The notes: generated from the sequence alone by a model not told the origin. A DNA stretch of 31,946 bases from Clostridiales bacterium UBA7011 (GCA_002449635.1 DJXF01000037.1:1-31946); one strand, 5' to 3'. Positions 1 through 9,225 are shown, counted from the first letter of the stretch. Translations and numbers: made by a program.

Positions 1-866
1 AGCTGGTTGAGCGTCTGCTCGCGCTCATCGTGTCCGCCGCCCAGTCCGGCGCCTCTGCGGCGTCCGACGGCGTCTATCTCGTCGATAAATACGATCGCAG
101 GGGCATTTTTCTTCGCCTGCTCAAACAGGTCGCGCACACGCGATGCGCCGACACCGACATACAGCTCGACAAAATCCGAACCGGAAATCGACAGGAACGG
201 TGCACCCGCTTCGCCTGCGACCGCACGGGCGAGCAGCGTCTTGCCGGTGCCCGGAGGGCCGACGAGCAGCACACCCTTCGGAATGCGCGCGCCAATCGCG
301 GTAAACTTTTGGGGATTTTTCAGAAATTCGACAATTTCCTCCAGCTCCGCCTTTTCCTCATCCGCACCCGCGACATCGCGGAACGTGACATGCCGCTTGT
401 CGTCGGAGGCGAGCTTTGCGCGCGCCTTGCCGAACTGCATCGCGCCGCGTCCGCCTCCGTCCTGTCTGCTGATGACAAAGTACCAGAACAGGCCGAAGAT
501 GGCGAACAGAATCAGGTACGGAATGATGCTTGCCCACCACGGAATATCCTGCGTCTTCCAGTCATAGTCCTTGAGAATGCCGTCCGACTTCTGCTTGCGG
601 ATGGTGTCTCCGAGATCTCTGAAAAACAGCTCCACGCTCGGCAGGCGGTAGTTCAGCTTGCTGCCGTCCTTGCGCGTCGCATTGAGCGTGCTGCCATCAA
701 TTGCAAACTCTGTGATCTCTTCGTTTTCAAACGCTGTGATCACCTGTGCATAGGTGACAGCCGGTGTATTGTTCTGCTGCAGCAGGACAGAAACCGTGAT
801 GACCAGAAGGATCAGAATAATGGCATAAAAGCCCAGACCCCTCATTTTATTGCTCGGTTTATTCAA
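1..866 (-). CDS. ftsH: ATP-dependent zinc metalloprotease FtsH (N-terminal part, runs off the window)
   Basis: Membrane-anchored AAA+ protease that extracts and degrades membrane and short-lived cytosolic proteins. About 288 N-terminal residues are visible. There is a first membrane helix near residues 9-27, an extracytoplasmic domain, and a second helix near 103-125 (WWASIIPYLILF). The AAA module follows with Walker A GPPGTGKT near 203, the pore segment FVELYVGVGASRVRDLF, Walker B IVFIDEID, and GGGHDEREQTLNQ at the left edge. The HEXXH protease half lies outside. I chose the TTG at 866 as start because AGGAG sits 12 nt upstream. The ATG at 845 has no ribosome site at a usable distance. It is the last visible gene of the gdpP operon, about 34 nt after hpt. 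The tilS-hpt-ftsH order is conserved in Bacillota. Confidence 0.95.
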   Translation of the reverse strand, partial: MNKPSNKMRGLGFYAIILILLVITVSVLLQQNNTPAVTYAQVITAFENEEITEFAIDGSTLNATRKDGSKLNYRLPSVELFFRDLGDTIRKQKSDGILKDYDWKTQDIPWWASIIPYLILFAIFGLFWYFVISRQDGGGRGAMQFGKARAKLASDDKRHVTFRDVAGADEEKAELEEIVEFLKNPQKFTAIGARIPKGVLLVGPPGTGKTLLARAVAGEAGAPFLSISGSDFVELYVGVGASRVRDLFEQAKKNAPAIVFIDEIDAVGRRRGAGLGGGHDEREQTLNQ

Positions 867-900
867 AAGTATATGTCACTCCTCTCCGTTGCCGGAAGTG

Positions 901-1458
901 TTATTCACCGTATACCGACGGCTTGAGCACGCCGACATAGGGCAGATTGCGGTACTGCTGGTCATAATCCAGACCGTAGCCCACAATAAAGGCATCCGGA
1001 ACACGGAAGCCGCTGTATGCTGCCTCCACCGGCACAACGCGCCGTTCCGGTTTATCTAAAAACGTGCACAGCGCAATGGAAGCCGCGCCGCGCGCCTTCA
1101 GCGTCTTCATCAGATAGCTGAGTGTGCGTCCGCTGTCGAGAATGTCCTCCACGACGATGACGTGACGGCCCTCAATGCTGTTGTCAAAATCCTTGACAAT
1201 GCGAACCTCTCCGGAAGATTTTGTGCCCGAACCGTAGCTGGAAACCGACATGAAATCCACGGTGCACGGAACGTCAATCGCGCGCACCAGGTCTGCCATA
1301 AAGATAAACGAGCCCTTGAGCACGCTGATAATGATGGGGTCACGTCCCGCATAATCCTCGGAAATTTTCGCGCCCAGTTCCTTGACCTTTGCTGCGATTT
1401 CCTCTTCGGACAAAAGAATTCTTTCGATGTCCTGATTCATACCTTTACCCTGTGTCAT
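901..1458 (-). CDS. hpt: Hypoxanthine phosphoribosyltransferase
   Basis: Purine salvage enzyme that converts hypoxanthine or guanine plus PRPP to IMP or GMP. The 185-aa length is normal for the family. The PRPP-binding motif VEDILDSGRT is at residues 103-112, preceded by VKDFDNSIEGR. The segment ISVLKGSFIFMADL near 44-57 is the usual N-terminal loop region. The start is ATG 1458 with GGAG 8 nt upstream. A second ATG six codons in has a poorer site. It lies 18 nt after tilS and before ftsH, so it is part of one transcript. This order is shared with Bacillus, where Hpt also works with TilS and FtsH. Confidence 0.95.
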   Translation of the reverse strand: MTQGKGMNQDIERILLSEEEIAAKVKELGAKISEDYAGRDPIIISVLKGSFIFMADLVRAIDVPCTVDFMSVSSYGSGTKSSGEVRIVKDFDNSIEGRHVIVVEDILDSGRTLSYLMKTLKARGAASIALCTFLDKPERRVVPVEAAYSGFRVPDAFIVGYGLDYDQQYRNLPYVGVLKPSVYGE

Positions 1459-1476
1459 ATCCGTATCTCCTCTCTG

Positions 1477-2778
1477 TCAGCCGTCTGCCCGCGGGGCGAC
1501 GGCAAATACCCCTGTTGTTCCGGCATATTTCCTGTCTGCTCCGATGCCGGCCGCGGCCACAATCTCCGCGCCGCAGCACAGAACCGGAAGCGTATCGCGC
1601 ACCTCCGGCGGGATGCCGCGCTCCGCATACAGCCGCTTGAGCGACCGCGCGCCGCGTGCACCCGGCAGCGTCATGCGGTCAGATGACCGCCATCGCCGCA
1701 CATGCAGACAGGCCATGCTTATTTTATCATACGCGATCGGATAATACTTGAACGAACTGTGAATATCCGATATTTTTCTCGTGATGCAGACGATATATGC
1801 ACCAAATTCGGCGGGTTTGTCCTCCGAAAGCGCAATTTTCCCGATCTCCGGCGGCTCGCGCTCCGCACACAGCCATACGCCGCGGCGCACCGCACGGATG
1901 TGTCCCGGCAGACTGGCCGAACCGGACCGCCGCTCTGCCAGTGCAAGCACGGCTGCAATGTGCCGCTGTCCGACCTCGCCCATCGGCGCTCCCGCCTGTT
2001 CGAGCAGGCTGCGCACCGCGCGCGATGCCAGCGCCTCCGGCTGTTTTTTCAGATTTTCTGCTTGGATGCGCGTCCCCGAAACCGCCGCCAGTTCATCCAG
2101 GCAGGCATTGTCCTGCCGCAGCAGCGCCGCCGCCTGCACCGCGTGACGTGCCGCCTGCGGCTCAATGTCCCGAAGCGCCGGAATCACATGGTGGCGAATG
2201 CGGTTGCGCGTGCAGCTGTCATCCAGATTGGTCCCATCCGTCCGCCAGTCCTGCCCGCGCGCAGTCAGATACGCTTCCACCTGCCGCCGCTCGGTCTCAA
2301 TCAGCGGGCGGATGATGCGCCCGCGCACCGGCGGAATTCCCGCCAGACCGGCGCTGCCCGTGCCGCGGATGAGGTGAAACAGCATCGTCTCCAGATTGTC
2401 GTCCGCCGTGTGCGCCGTTGCGATGCGTGCCGCACCGAAGGATGCCGCACAGCGCTCAAAAAATTCGTACCGCAGCGCCCGCGCCGCGGTTTCCACCGAC
2501 TGTCCCTGCGCCTCGGCGGCAGCGCGTGCATCACAGTGTTCCGCCGCAAACGCAATGCCGTACCGCGCACACAGCGCGCGGCAAAACCGTTCATCCGCAT
2601 CCGCCTGCGCACCGCGCAGACCGTGGTTGAGATGACAGGCGCAGATGTCAAAGCCCAGCTCATGCAGACACAGAAGCAGGCTCACCGAATCGGCACCGCC
2701 GGACAGTCCGCACAGCACGCGCGCACCCGCCGGAATCATCGCGTATCGCCCGATGGTTTGTTGTACCTGCTGCTTCAT
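1477..2778 (-). CDS. tilS: tRNA(Ile)-lysidine synthase
   Basis: Modifies C34 of tRNA-Ile(CAU) to lysidine with ATP and lysine, so that AUA is read as isoleucine. The protein is about 433 aa. The N-type ATP pyrophosphatase loop SGGADS is at residues 26-31. It is followed by the conserved histidine region CHLNHGLRG and the HTADDNLET and RNRIRHHVIP motifs. The C-terminal substrate domain ends with a motif of the type RRWRSSDRMTLPG...KRLYAERGIP. The reading frame is open 16 codons further upstream, but the ATG at 2778 overlaps the dnaB stop as ATGA. That gives translational coupling and fixes the start. Confidence 0.94.
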   Translation of the reverse strand: MKQQVQQTIGRYAMIPAGARVLCGLSGGADSVSLLLCLHELGFDICACHLNHGLRGAQADADERFCRALCARYGIAFAAEHCDARAAAEAQGQSVETAARALRYEFFERCAASFGAARIATAHTADDNLETMLFHLIRGTGSAGLAGIPPVRGRIIRPLIETERRQVEAYLTARGQDWRTDGTNLDDSCTRNRIRHHVIPALRDIEPQAARHAVQAAALLRQDNACLDELAAVSGTRIQAENLKKQPEALASRAVRSLLEQAGAPMGEVGQRHIAAVLALAERRSGSASLPGHIRAVRRGVWLCAEREPPEIGKIALSEDKPAEFGAYIVCITRKISDIHSSFKYYPIAYDKISMACLHVRRWRSSDRMTLPGARGARSLKRLYAERGIPPEVRDTLPVLCCGAEIVAAAGIGADRKYAGTTGVFAVAPRADG

Positions 2779-4109
2779 TCGTGTATCCGATCCTGATTGT
2801 AAAAGGTTGTATACTGACCGAGCCACTGCAGCATCACCGAGCCGGTGGCGCCGTGGCGGTTTTTCGCAATGATGATTTCCGCGTTGTTTTTCTCTTCGCT
2901 CTCGTTGTCATAGTACTCATCGCGGTAAATGAACAGTACAATGTCGGCATCCTGCTCGATGGCGCCCGATTCACGCAGATCGGAGAGCATCGGGCGCTTG
3001 TCCTCGCGCTTTTCAACCGCGCGCGACAGCTGCGACAGGCAGACGACCGGCACGTTCAGCTCCTTTGCCATAATCTTCATGGCGCGGGAAATTTCCGCGA
3101 TTTCATTGACGCGGTTTTCCGAGCGCCGTCCCGACTGCATCAGCTGCAAATAGTCAATGACGATCAGGCCGAGATTTTCGCCCAAACGGCGGCATTTTGC
3201 CTTGATTTCCGCCACTGTGATGGCGGGATTGTCATCGACATACAGATGCGTTTTTGCCAGCGTGTTCGCCGCCCGTGCAATTTTTGCCCAGTCGTCCGGC
3301 TCCAGCTCGCCGGTCTTGAGCTTCTGCGAATCAATGACCGCCTCCTGCGCGAGCAGGCGTGAGGCGAGCTGATCGCGGCTCATTTCCAGCTGAAACAGCA
3401 CCACATCGCGTGTCGTATGCTTTGCCGCGTACAGCGCGACATTGAGCGCAAAGGCGGTCTTGCCCATGCCCGGACGCGCCGCAATCAGAATCAGATCCGA
3501 CTTGTTCAGTCCGGTCAGCCTGCGGTCGAGATCGTGAAAGCCGGTGGGCAGGCCGGGCAGTCCGGTCTCGCTCTGCGCCAGCTCATCCAGACGGTTGTAT
3601 ACATCCAGAATGACGCTCTTGATCGGCGTCAGGCCCTGCACCTCGCGCCCATGGCGCACCGCATAGATTTTCTGCTCGGCCGACTCCGCGATATCTCCCG
3701 CTTCGCCCGCGCCTTCGTACGCCATTGCCTGAATGTCCGCGCCTGCCGCCGCGACCTCGCGCAGCATGCTCTTGTCTCGGATGATGCGGGCATATTCGCG
3801 CACGCCCGCCGCCGTCGGCGTCACATCCATCAGCTGAGACAGATAGCTTCGCCCGCCTGCGTCGTCGTACACGCCGTTGATTTTCAGCTCGTTGAGCACG
3901 GTTACCGCGTCGATGCGCACCGAATTGGTGAACATCTCAAAAATTGTCTCATAGATGCGCCGGTTTTCCTCTGCATAAAAGTCCTCCGGGCGCAGCTGTT
4001 CGATGACCTCCGGAATGCACGCAGGATCGATCAGCATGGAACCGATGACCGCCTGTTCCGCCTCCAGCGCCTGCGGCATCTGCCGCGCCAGCAGCTCATC
4101 CATTGCCAT
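2775..4109 (-). CDS. dnaB: Replicative DNA helicase DnaB
   Basis: Hexameric 5'-3' helicase that unwinds DNA at the replication fork (the gene is called dnaC in Bacillus). The protein is 444 aa, full length. The N-terminal primase-interacting domain starts with QALEAEQAVIGSML. The RecA-like domain carries Walker A RPGMGKTAF near residue 211 and Walker B LIVIDYLQLM near 314, followed by SRAMKIMAKELNVPVVCLSQLSR. No intein is present. The start is ATG 4109 with GGGAGG 8 nt upstream. It follows rplI by about 36 nt, as in the gdpP-rplI-dnaC block of Bacillus, and its stop overlaps the tilS start. Confidence 0.96.
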   Translation of the reverse strand: MAMDELLARQMPQALEAEQAVIGSMLIDPACIPEVIEQLRPEDFYAEENRRIYETIFEMFTNSVRIDAVTVLNELKINGVYDDAGGRSYLSQLMDVTPTAAGVREYARIIRDKSMLREVAAAGADIQAMAYEGAGEAGDIAESAEQKIYAVRHGREVQGLTPIKSVILDVYNRLDELAQSETGLPGLPTGFHDLDRRLTGLNKSDLILIAARPGMGKTAFALNVALYAAKHTTRDVVLFQLEMSRDQLASRLLAQEAVIDSQKLKTGELEPDDWAKIARAANTLAKTHLYVDDNPAITVAEIKAKCRRLGENLGLIVIDYLQLMQSGRRSENRVNEIAEISRAMKIMAKELNVPVVCLSQLSRAVEKREDKRPMLSDLRESGAIEQDADIVLFIYRDEYYDNESEEKNNAEIIIAKNRHGATGSVMLQWLGQYTTFYNQDRIHE

Positions 4110-4145
4110 GTTGTCTCCCTCCCCTGCATGAATTCGACGGCGGCA

Positions 4146-4595
4146 TTACTCCGCCTCGGTCACCTGTACCTTCAGCTTGCCGACGACCTCCGGATACAGC
4201 TTGACCTTCAGCTCAAAGGTGCCGAATGTCTTGATCGCCTCGTCCAGAACAATCTTCTGCTTGCTGATTTCAATGCCGTGCTCCTTCTTGAGCTGCGACG
4301 CGATTTCCTTGCTCGTCACCGAGCCGAAAATGCGGCCGCTCGTGCCGCCCTTTGCGGTCATGTGCACGATGATGGATTCAAACTTCTTCGCATTTGCCTC
4401 GGCCTCTGCGCGCTCGACCGCCTCGCGGTGTGCACGCGCTTCCTCCGCCTGCTTCATGACGTTCATATTGTCTGCCGTTGCGGCGACAGCCAGTCCTCTC
4501 GGCAGCAGATAATTTCTGCCATAGCCCTCAGAGACCTCGACAAGCTGGCCCTTTTTGCCCTTGCCCTTGACGTCCTGCTGTAAAATAACCTTCAT
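4146..4595 (-). CDS. rplI: 50S ribosomal protein L9
   Basis: Large-subunit ribosomal protein that binds 23S rRNA at the base of the L1 stalk. At 149 aa it has the standard length. The N-terminal rRNA-binding signature runs from MKVILQQDVKGKGKKG through EVSEGYGRNYLLPRGLA. A charged connecting helix (QAEEARAHREAVERAEAEA) and the C-terminal domain follow. It starts at ATG 4595, about 30 nt after the gdpP stop. Position and partners match the conserved gdpP-rplI-dnaB arrangement. Confidence 0.97.
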   Translation of the reverse strand: MKVILQQDVKGKGKKGQLVEVSEGYGRNYLLPRGLAVAATADNMNVMKQAEEARAHREAVERAEAEANAKKFESIIVHMTAKGGTSGRIFGSVTSKEIASQLKKEHGIEISKQKIVLDEAIKTFGTFELKVKLYPEVVGKLKVQVTEAE

Positions 4596-4625
4596 GTAAA
4601 ACCCTCCCGGTTGAACCCGTTGTTT

Positions 4626-6635
4626 TTATGACTCCTCGTCCTCCTGCGCGCCCTGGTTCTCCAGATAGACATCGACCGCGCGGAAAATGCGCTCGGATGC
4701 CGTGCGGCTGTCGGTGTTCTTGAGCTGTGCGCCCGCAGCCGTCAGGCTGCCGCCGCCGCCGAGCATCTCCGCAATCACCTGTACGTTGACGCTTCCCATC
4801 GAACGCGCCGAGACCACAAAGTCCTCTCCCAGGGGGAACGCGACAATACTCGCGCGCACGCCGATGATATTCAAAAGCTCGTCCGCAGCCTGTGCCGCGA
4901 TCGGGCGGGAAGTCTGGAAATCCGCCACGGCAATGACAATGCCGCCTGCCGTCGAACGCGCGCATGAAATCACGCGCTCGCGCTGCATATATTCATCAAA
5001 GGAATTCTGGAACATGCGCTTGACGGACGTCATGTCCGCACCGGCGCGGCGCAGATACGCCGCCGCCTCAAACGTGCGCACGCCCGCCTTGATGGAAAAG
5101 CCCTTGGTATCCAGGAAAATGCCCGCCAGCAGCGCCTCAGCCTCCAGGCGGCTGATCGTCTGATTGGGCACCATATACTGCAGCAGCTCGCTCACCAGCT
5201 CACAGGCGGACGAGGCCGACGGCTCGTGCATGTTGACGGCACAGTTTTCAATATAATCCGCCGCGCGGCGATGGTGATCGATCACGGCAATGCGGCGGCA
5301 CCGATGCAGCAGCTCCGGCACTTCGACAAAGTCCGGCCGGTTCGTGTCGACGACGACCATCAGGCTGCCCGTGTCAATTTTCTCCGCTGCCTGCTCCGGA
5401 TCGAGGAAAATACCTTCATATTCGCCGCAGGCATCGATTTTGTCAATCAGCGGCTGCGCGAGTGTTGCGGCGCGGTTGAGGACAATATGTACCTGTTTGC
5501 CGCGGCTGCGCGCCGCACAGACCACGCCGACGGCGGCGCCGATGGCGTCGATATCCGAATTGCGGTGTCCCATGACGAACACCTGTGACGAATCGCGCAT
5601 GAGCTGTCCGAGCGCGTTCGCCATGACGCGCGACTTGACCTTGGTGCGCTTTTCCACTTCCTTGGTCACGCCGCCGAAAAATTCAAAGGCAAAGCGGTTT
5701 TTAATGACCGTTTGGTCGCCGCCGCGCGAAAGTGCCATTTCGAGCGCAAGCGCGGCGAATTCGTACTTTTCCTCCAGCGTGCTTCCGTCGCGGCCGATGC
5801 CGATCGACAGCGTGGCGTTGATGCCCTCACGCGAGACGATAGAGCGCACGGAGTCGAGCACAGAGAACTTGTCCTGTGCGATTGCCGCGAGATTGCTCTC
5901 CTCAATGACAAAAATATAGCGGTCGCGGTCGTACTTGCGCAGCACGCCGTGCACATCCTTTGCCCACTCGCCGATGCGGTTGTCCACCGCCGCGAGCAGC
6001 GTCGCCTTCTCCGAATCGCTGACATTTTTGACCAGCTCCTCGTAGTTGTCGATGGAAATGATGCACACAACCGGACGGGTATCGTCAAACCTGCGGCGCA
6101 GCGCAACCATTTCCGTCATGTCAATCCAGTACAGCGTCATCAGCACGCTCGCGCTGCCGTCTGCCGGCTTGACCAGTGCGCCGAGCACCGTATAATAGCG
6201 GTCGCCGACCTGTACTTCCGACGGATACATCGGCTTTTTCTCCAGCAGCCAGGTGTTGTCAAATCCGGGCACAATGTCGTTGAGCGTCAGCTCAAACAGG
6301 CTGTCCGACATGTCATAAACCTCGTTGAACAGGTCATTGCACCAGACAATCTGCCCCGTTCCGATCATGCAGACGGTGATGGGCAGAGGGAGGTTGGACA
6401 GACTCTGCTGTGACTCGGCGTCCACTGCGCCGGACACATTTTCAAGATACTGCAGCATCTCCCGTTTTCTGCGGCGCATGGTCACAATATAATACGCGTA
6501 CAGCACCCCGCACACGATCAGTTCAAATACCGCCAGATACAGCGAAAAAAAGGCGCTGGCGCAGGCAAACAGCAGGAAAACAACAAAGTACATGCCGAAG
6601 CCCGGTTCTAATATCTTGGATAATCGCTTTTCCAA
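4626..6635 (-). CDS. gdpP: Cyclic-di-AMP phosphodiesterase GdpP (DHH family)
   Basis: Membrane phosphodiesterase that hydrolyses c-di-AMP to pApA and so affects wall homeostasis, osmolyte uptake and beta-lactam tolerance in Bacillota. The protein is about 669 aa (Bacillus GdpP is about 660). In order it has two membrane helices near residues 16-54, a PAS-like domain (ITVCMIGTGQIVWCNDLF), a degenerate GGDEF domain near 190-320 without an intact GGDEF signature, then DHH/DHHA1. The DHH part shows GHRNSDIDAIGAA near 355, VVVDTNRPD and IDHH near 451. The start is TTG 6635, because AAGGAGG lies 10 nt upstream. The longer frame to 6740 would begin inside the promoter -35 and is rejected. First gene of the housekeeping operon. 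Confidence 0.94.
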   Translation of the reverse strand: MEKRLSKILEPGFGMYFVVFLLFACASAFFSLYLAVFELIVCGVLYAYYIVTMRRRKREMLQYLENVSGAVDAESQQSLSNLPLPITVCMIGTGQIVWCNDLFNEVYDMSDSLFELTLNDIVPGFDNTWLLEKKPMYPSEVQVGDRYYTVLGALVKPADGSASVLMTLYWIDMTEMVALRRRFDDTRPVVCIISIDNYEELVKNVSDSEKATLLAAVDNRIGEWAKDVHGVLRKYDRDRYIFVIEESNLAAIAQDKFSVLDSVRSIVSREGINATLSIGIGRDGSTLEEKYEFAALALEMALSRGGDQTVIKNRFAFEFFGGVTKEVEKRTKVKSRVMANALGQLMRDSSQVFVMGHRNSDIDAIGAAVGVVCAARSRGKQVHIVLNRAATLAQPLIDKIDACGEYEGIFLDPEQAAEKIDTGSLMVVVDTNRPDFVEVPELLHRCRRIAVIDHHRRAADYIENCAVNMHEPSASSACELVSELLQYMVPNQTISRLEAEALLAGIFLDTKGFSIKAGVRTFEAAAYLRRAGADMTSVKRMFQNSFDEYMQRERVISCARSTAGGIVIAVADFQTSRPIAAQAADELLNIIGVRASIVAFPLGEDFVVSARSMGSVNVQVIAEMLGGGGSLTAAGAQLKNTDSRTASERIFRAVDVYLENQGAQEDEES

Positions 6636-6711
6636 AACAGGACAGCCTCCTTTCCGGTTTCCGTACCTCGCCGGATAACCGCAGCGGCGCAGTGCCACCG
6701 ATACATACTGC

Positions 6712-6740
6712 ATTATAGCAAAACCATCTGATTTGCGCAA
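6712..6740 (-). promoter_or_regulatory. Sigma-A-type promoter of the gdpP operon
   Basis: On the minus strand TTGCGC (6740-6735) is followed after 17 nt by a perfect TATAAT (6717-6712). The expected transcript start is near 6705, about 70 nt before the TTG start of gdpP. The promoter also shows that the upstream in-frame extension of gdpP is not translated. Confidence 0.85.
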
Positions 6741-6753
6741 CTATTGCACAGCG

Positions 6754-6789
6754 AAAAAAGCAGGGGGAATTGTGATTTTTCCTCCCTGC
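6754..6789 (-). terminator. Intrinsic terminator after the acyltransferase gene
   Basis: On the minus strand GCAGGGAGGAA pairs with TTCCCCCTGC (one bulged A) across a short AT loop, followed by six T. It lies 17 nt after the stop codon of the acyltransferase gene. It separates that operon from the gdpP promoter just downstream. Confidence 0.85.
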
Positions 6790-6805
6790 CTGCGCATTGC
6801 GTCTG

Positions 6806-7879
6806 TTATTGTAACGAAAAATCCTGTCGAAAGACCATCCGCCGCACTGCCGCGAGCATGTGATTGTACACGCGGACAACCGGCCGGCAGCTCAGCACCC
6901 ATGAAAGCGCAAACGCGCACAGCGCCAGCACAATCATCTGGATCAGACCGAAGCAGGCCTTTCCCGGATGCTCCATCTGTGCAAGCGCCGGCGCGAGCCG
7001 GTACGCCAGCCGGCACAGCGCATCCCGGGTTCCCACCAGCGCGAGCAGCGGAAACGCGTGCAGCAGATACACCGTCATGCTGCCCCGTCCGATGCGCGTG
7101 AGCACACTGCGTCCGGACGGCACAAGCCGCAGCAGCAGCACGCCGAGCATCGGCGCAATCACATACAGCGCCAGCCGGAACACAAGCCCCTCCCGCAGCG
7201 TCAGCCCCTGGACCTCGTAGGAATTGACCAGCTGAAACGGGTGGCTTTTGTCCTTGTCCGGCGCAAGCAGTGCGGTCAGCCATATTGTCAGAAATGAGCC
7301 GGCCGCGCCGCAGACCAGTGCGAGCGGAAGCGGCACACGGCGAAGGCGCTTCATCTGCTGCTCCGTGCACAGAAAACCGAGCAGATAGAACGGAAAAAAG
7401 CAGATGGTGCGCGAGAGCGACAGCGTGCGCCCGATGTAGGTATCCGCTCCGGCGTACAGCGCCAGCGCGAACGACAGCGGCAGCAGACCGCGCACACGGC
7501 GCAGCCCCGGCATCAGCAGCCGGATAATCAGCAGCGTCAGCAGAAACCAGTACATATTAAGCGGGCGCAGCAGCCCGTATTTCAGGTCGGGCGTCTGCTG
7601 AACGCGGCAGATATAATATAAGGTGTTGAATACCAGAAACGGAATGAGATAATCGGAGAGCGCGGCGCTGCGGCGCTTTTCCACGTTTTTCCCAAAATAG
7701 CCGGACAAAAACAGAAACAACGGCATCTGCACCGCGAGTATGGTCAGCCGCAGGCCGTGCAGCAGCGGTGTGGGCTGCCCGAGCATATCGTACAGGTGCA
7801 CATACACCACGCTGATGATCAGAAGACCCTTGAGATTGTCGAGCGCGGCGTCCCGCTCGTCACATGTCATACTGCTCAC
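6806..7879 (-). CDS. Acyltransferase family 3 membrane protein (fucose 4-O-acetylase-like)
   Basis: A multi-pass membrane acyltransferase of the acyltransferase-3 family. Members move acetyl or other acyl groups onto cell-surface sugars, peptidoglycan or lipids. The substrate cannot be read from the sequence. The 357-aa protein begins with the family pattern RDAALDNLKGLLIISVVYVHL and then LTILAVQMPLFLFLSGYFGK (residues about 46-65). About ten hydrophobic helices follow, with GSMTVYLLHAFPLL near the end. No extracytoplasmic SGNH domain is attached. The start is GTG 7879, which overlaps the stop of the upstream permease gene as GTGA, with AAGGAG 10 nt before. An ATG three codons later is possible but further from the ribosome site. 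Confidence 0.82.
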   Translation of the reverse strand: MSSMTCDERDAALDNLKGLLIISVVYVHLYDMLGQPTPLLHGLRLTILAVQMPLFLFLSGYFGKNVEKRRSAALSDYLIPFLVFNTLYYICRVQQTPDLKYGLLRPLNMYWFLLTLLIIRLLMPGLRRVRGLLPLSFALALYAGADTYIGRTLSLSRTICFFPFYLLGFLCTEQQMKRLRRVPLPLALVCGAAGSFLTIWLTALLAPDKDKSHPFQLVNSYEVQGLTLREGLVFRLALYVIAPMLGVLLLRLVPSGRSVLTRIGRGSMTVYLLHAFPLLALVGTRDALCRLAYRLAPALAQMEHPGKACFGLIQMIVLALCAFALSWVLSCRPVVRVYNHMLAAVRRMVFRQDFSLQ

Positions 7880-9183
7880 GGCTTGCCTGCTCCTTTTCCG
7901 GTCTGCGCGTCATCCGGCGCGTTCTGCGTCTCCTCCTGCCTGCTGTTCTTTCGCCGCACCGGCAGATGGGTGGCGGCGTCAATATGATCGAGCCCGCCGT
8001 ACTCCCGCGTCGCAACCGGCAGCTGACGGCGCCGCAGCAGTCTGGTGACGATGTCCGTCAGAATGCGGTAGAGAATCGCAAACACCGGCACGCCGATGAG
8101 CATTCCGACAAAGCCGAACAGTCCGCCGAACAGCAGAATGGCAAACAGAACCCAGAAGCTGGACAGACCGGTGGAATTGCCCAAAATTTTCGGCCCGAGA
8201 ATATTTCCGTCAAACTGCTGCAGAACCAGCACGAAAATGAGGAGATACAGCGACTTGAGCGGGTCCTCGATGAGCACAATCACAAAGGCCGGAACCGCTC
8301 CGATAAACGGACCGAAAAACGGAATGATATTGGTCACGCCGATAATCACGCTGATGAGTATGGCGTACGGCATATTCATCAGCGGCAGAACCACCGTGCA
8401 GATCAGGAAAATCAGGAAGGAATCGAGCAGCTTTCCGCCGACGAAGCCGCTGAACATCTGGTGCGAATAGCGCGAATATTCCATAATCACGTTGCCCCAG
8501 CGCACGCCGCAGACGGCGTACAGGCAGCGTCTGAGCTGACGGATAAAATGCTCCTTGCCGGCCATCAGGTAGATCGCTACAATAATGCCGATCAGGAAGT
8601 TTTTCAAAAAGGTCACCGTGCTCATCACGCCGATGGACACATAATTGAGCGCCTCCTGCATGGACGGTGCAAACGACTGCTGAATCCACTGTTCAATATA
8701 GTTGACGCCCTGCGCGTACAGCGACATGGCGTTTTCCTCGAGCTGCGGATTGGAAGCCAGCAGATTCTGCAGCGACTGCGAGACATGCATGAGATTGCTC
8801 GGCAGTGTGGAGGCGAAATTGCTCACGCTCGTGACGATCTGCGGCACGATGAGCGCCAGCAGTCCGGCAATCAGCGCGCCTGCGCCGACAAACGTGCCGA
8901 TCATGGCGAGAACATCCGCGATGCGGGCAGCGCGCGCGGCACCCATGCCGACACGCCCGGTCAGCAGTCGGCGCAGCCGGATGCGCAGCCAGTTGTACGC
9001 CGGCGAAAGGACATAGGCGATGACAATGCCGACAATGATCGGCATGAGAATGGAAATCAGCTTTCCCACGCCCGCTGCCAGCGTCTGAAATTTGTAAATA
9101 CAGAAAAAAATCAGCAGCGTCAGCGCGCCGACAATCACAACGGTCAGTCCCCAGCCGAAGTATTTTTTCATGCTTTCTTTCAC
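7876..9183 (-). CDS. AI-2E family transporter (PF01594-type permease)
   Basis: A 435-aa polytopic membrane protein of the AI-2E/UPF0118 superfamily. Characterised members export small molecules such as autoinducer-2 or act as ion antiporters; the cargo here is unknown. The typical parts are LISILMPIIVGIVIAYVLSPAYNWLR near residues 42-67, a soluble middle segment, and the C-terminal hallmarks ISVIIGVTNIIPFFGPFIGAVP and LVLQQFDGNILGPKILG. A hydrophilic tail of about 55 residues ends the protein. The start is GTG 9183 with GGGGAG 7 nt upstream; an ATG four codons later has no better site. It is translationally coupled to the acyltransferase gene. Confidence 0.9.
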   Translation of the reverse strand: MKESMKKYFGWGLTVVIVGALTLLIFFCIYKFQTLAAGVGKLISILMPIIVGIVIAYVLSPAYNWLRIRLRRLLTGRVGMGAARAARIADVLAMIGTFVGAGALIAGLLALIVPQIVTSVSNFASTLPSNLMHVSQSLQNLLASNPQLEENAMSLYAQGVNYIEQWIQQSFAPSMQEALNYVSIGVMSTVTFLKNFLIGIIVAIYLMAGKEHFIRQLRRCLYAVCGVRWGNVIMEYSRYSHQMFSGFVGGKLLDSFLIFLICTVVLPLMNMPYAILISVIIGVTNIIPFFGPFIGAVPAFVIVLIEDPLKSLYLLIFVLVLQQFDGNILGPKILGNSTGLSSFWVLFAILLFGGLFGFVGMLIGVPVFAILYRILTDIVTRLLRRRQLPVATREYGGLDHIDAATHLPVRRKNSRQEETQNAPDDAQTGKGAGKP

Positions 9184-9216
9184 AGGAAAGCTCCCCTTTC
9201 GTGTATGTCAGCTTCT

Positions 9217-9225
9217 ATTGTAGCA
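9217..9225 (-). promoter_or_regulatory. Extended -10 promoter for the permease-acyltransferase operon
   Basis: On the minus strand TGCTACAAT is an extended -10 element, about 34 nt before the GTG start. No good -35 is visible. A perfect 7-bp inverted repeat (GCAGATT, 7-nt spacer, AATCTGC, 9223-9243) lies directly upstream of and partly over the extended -10, which would suit an operator. Confidence 0.5.

Noticed and set aside
6636..6740. N-terminal extension of gdpP to a TTG at 6740
   Set aside because: The extension begins within a good TTGCGC-N17-TATAAT promoter, and a strong ribosome site precedes the TTG at 6635.
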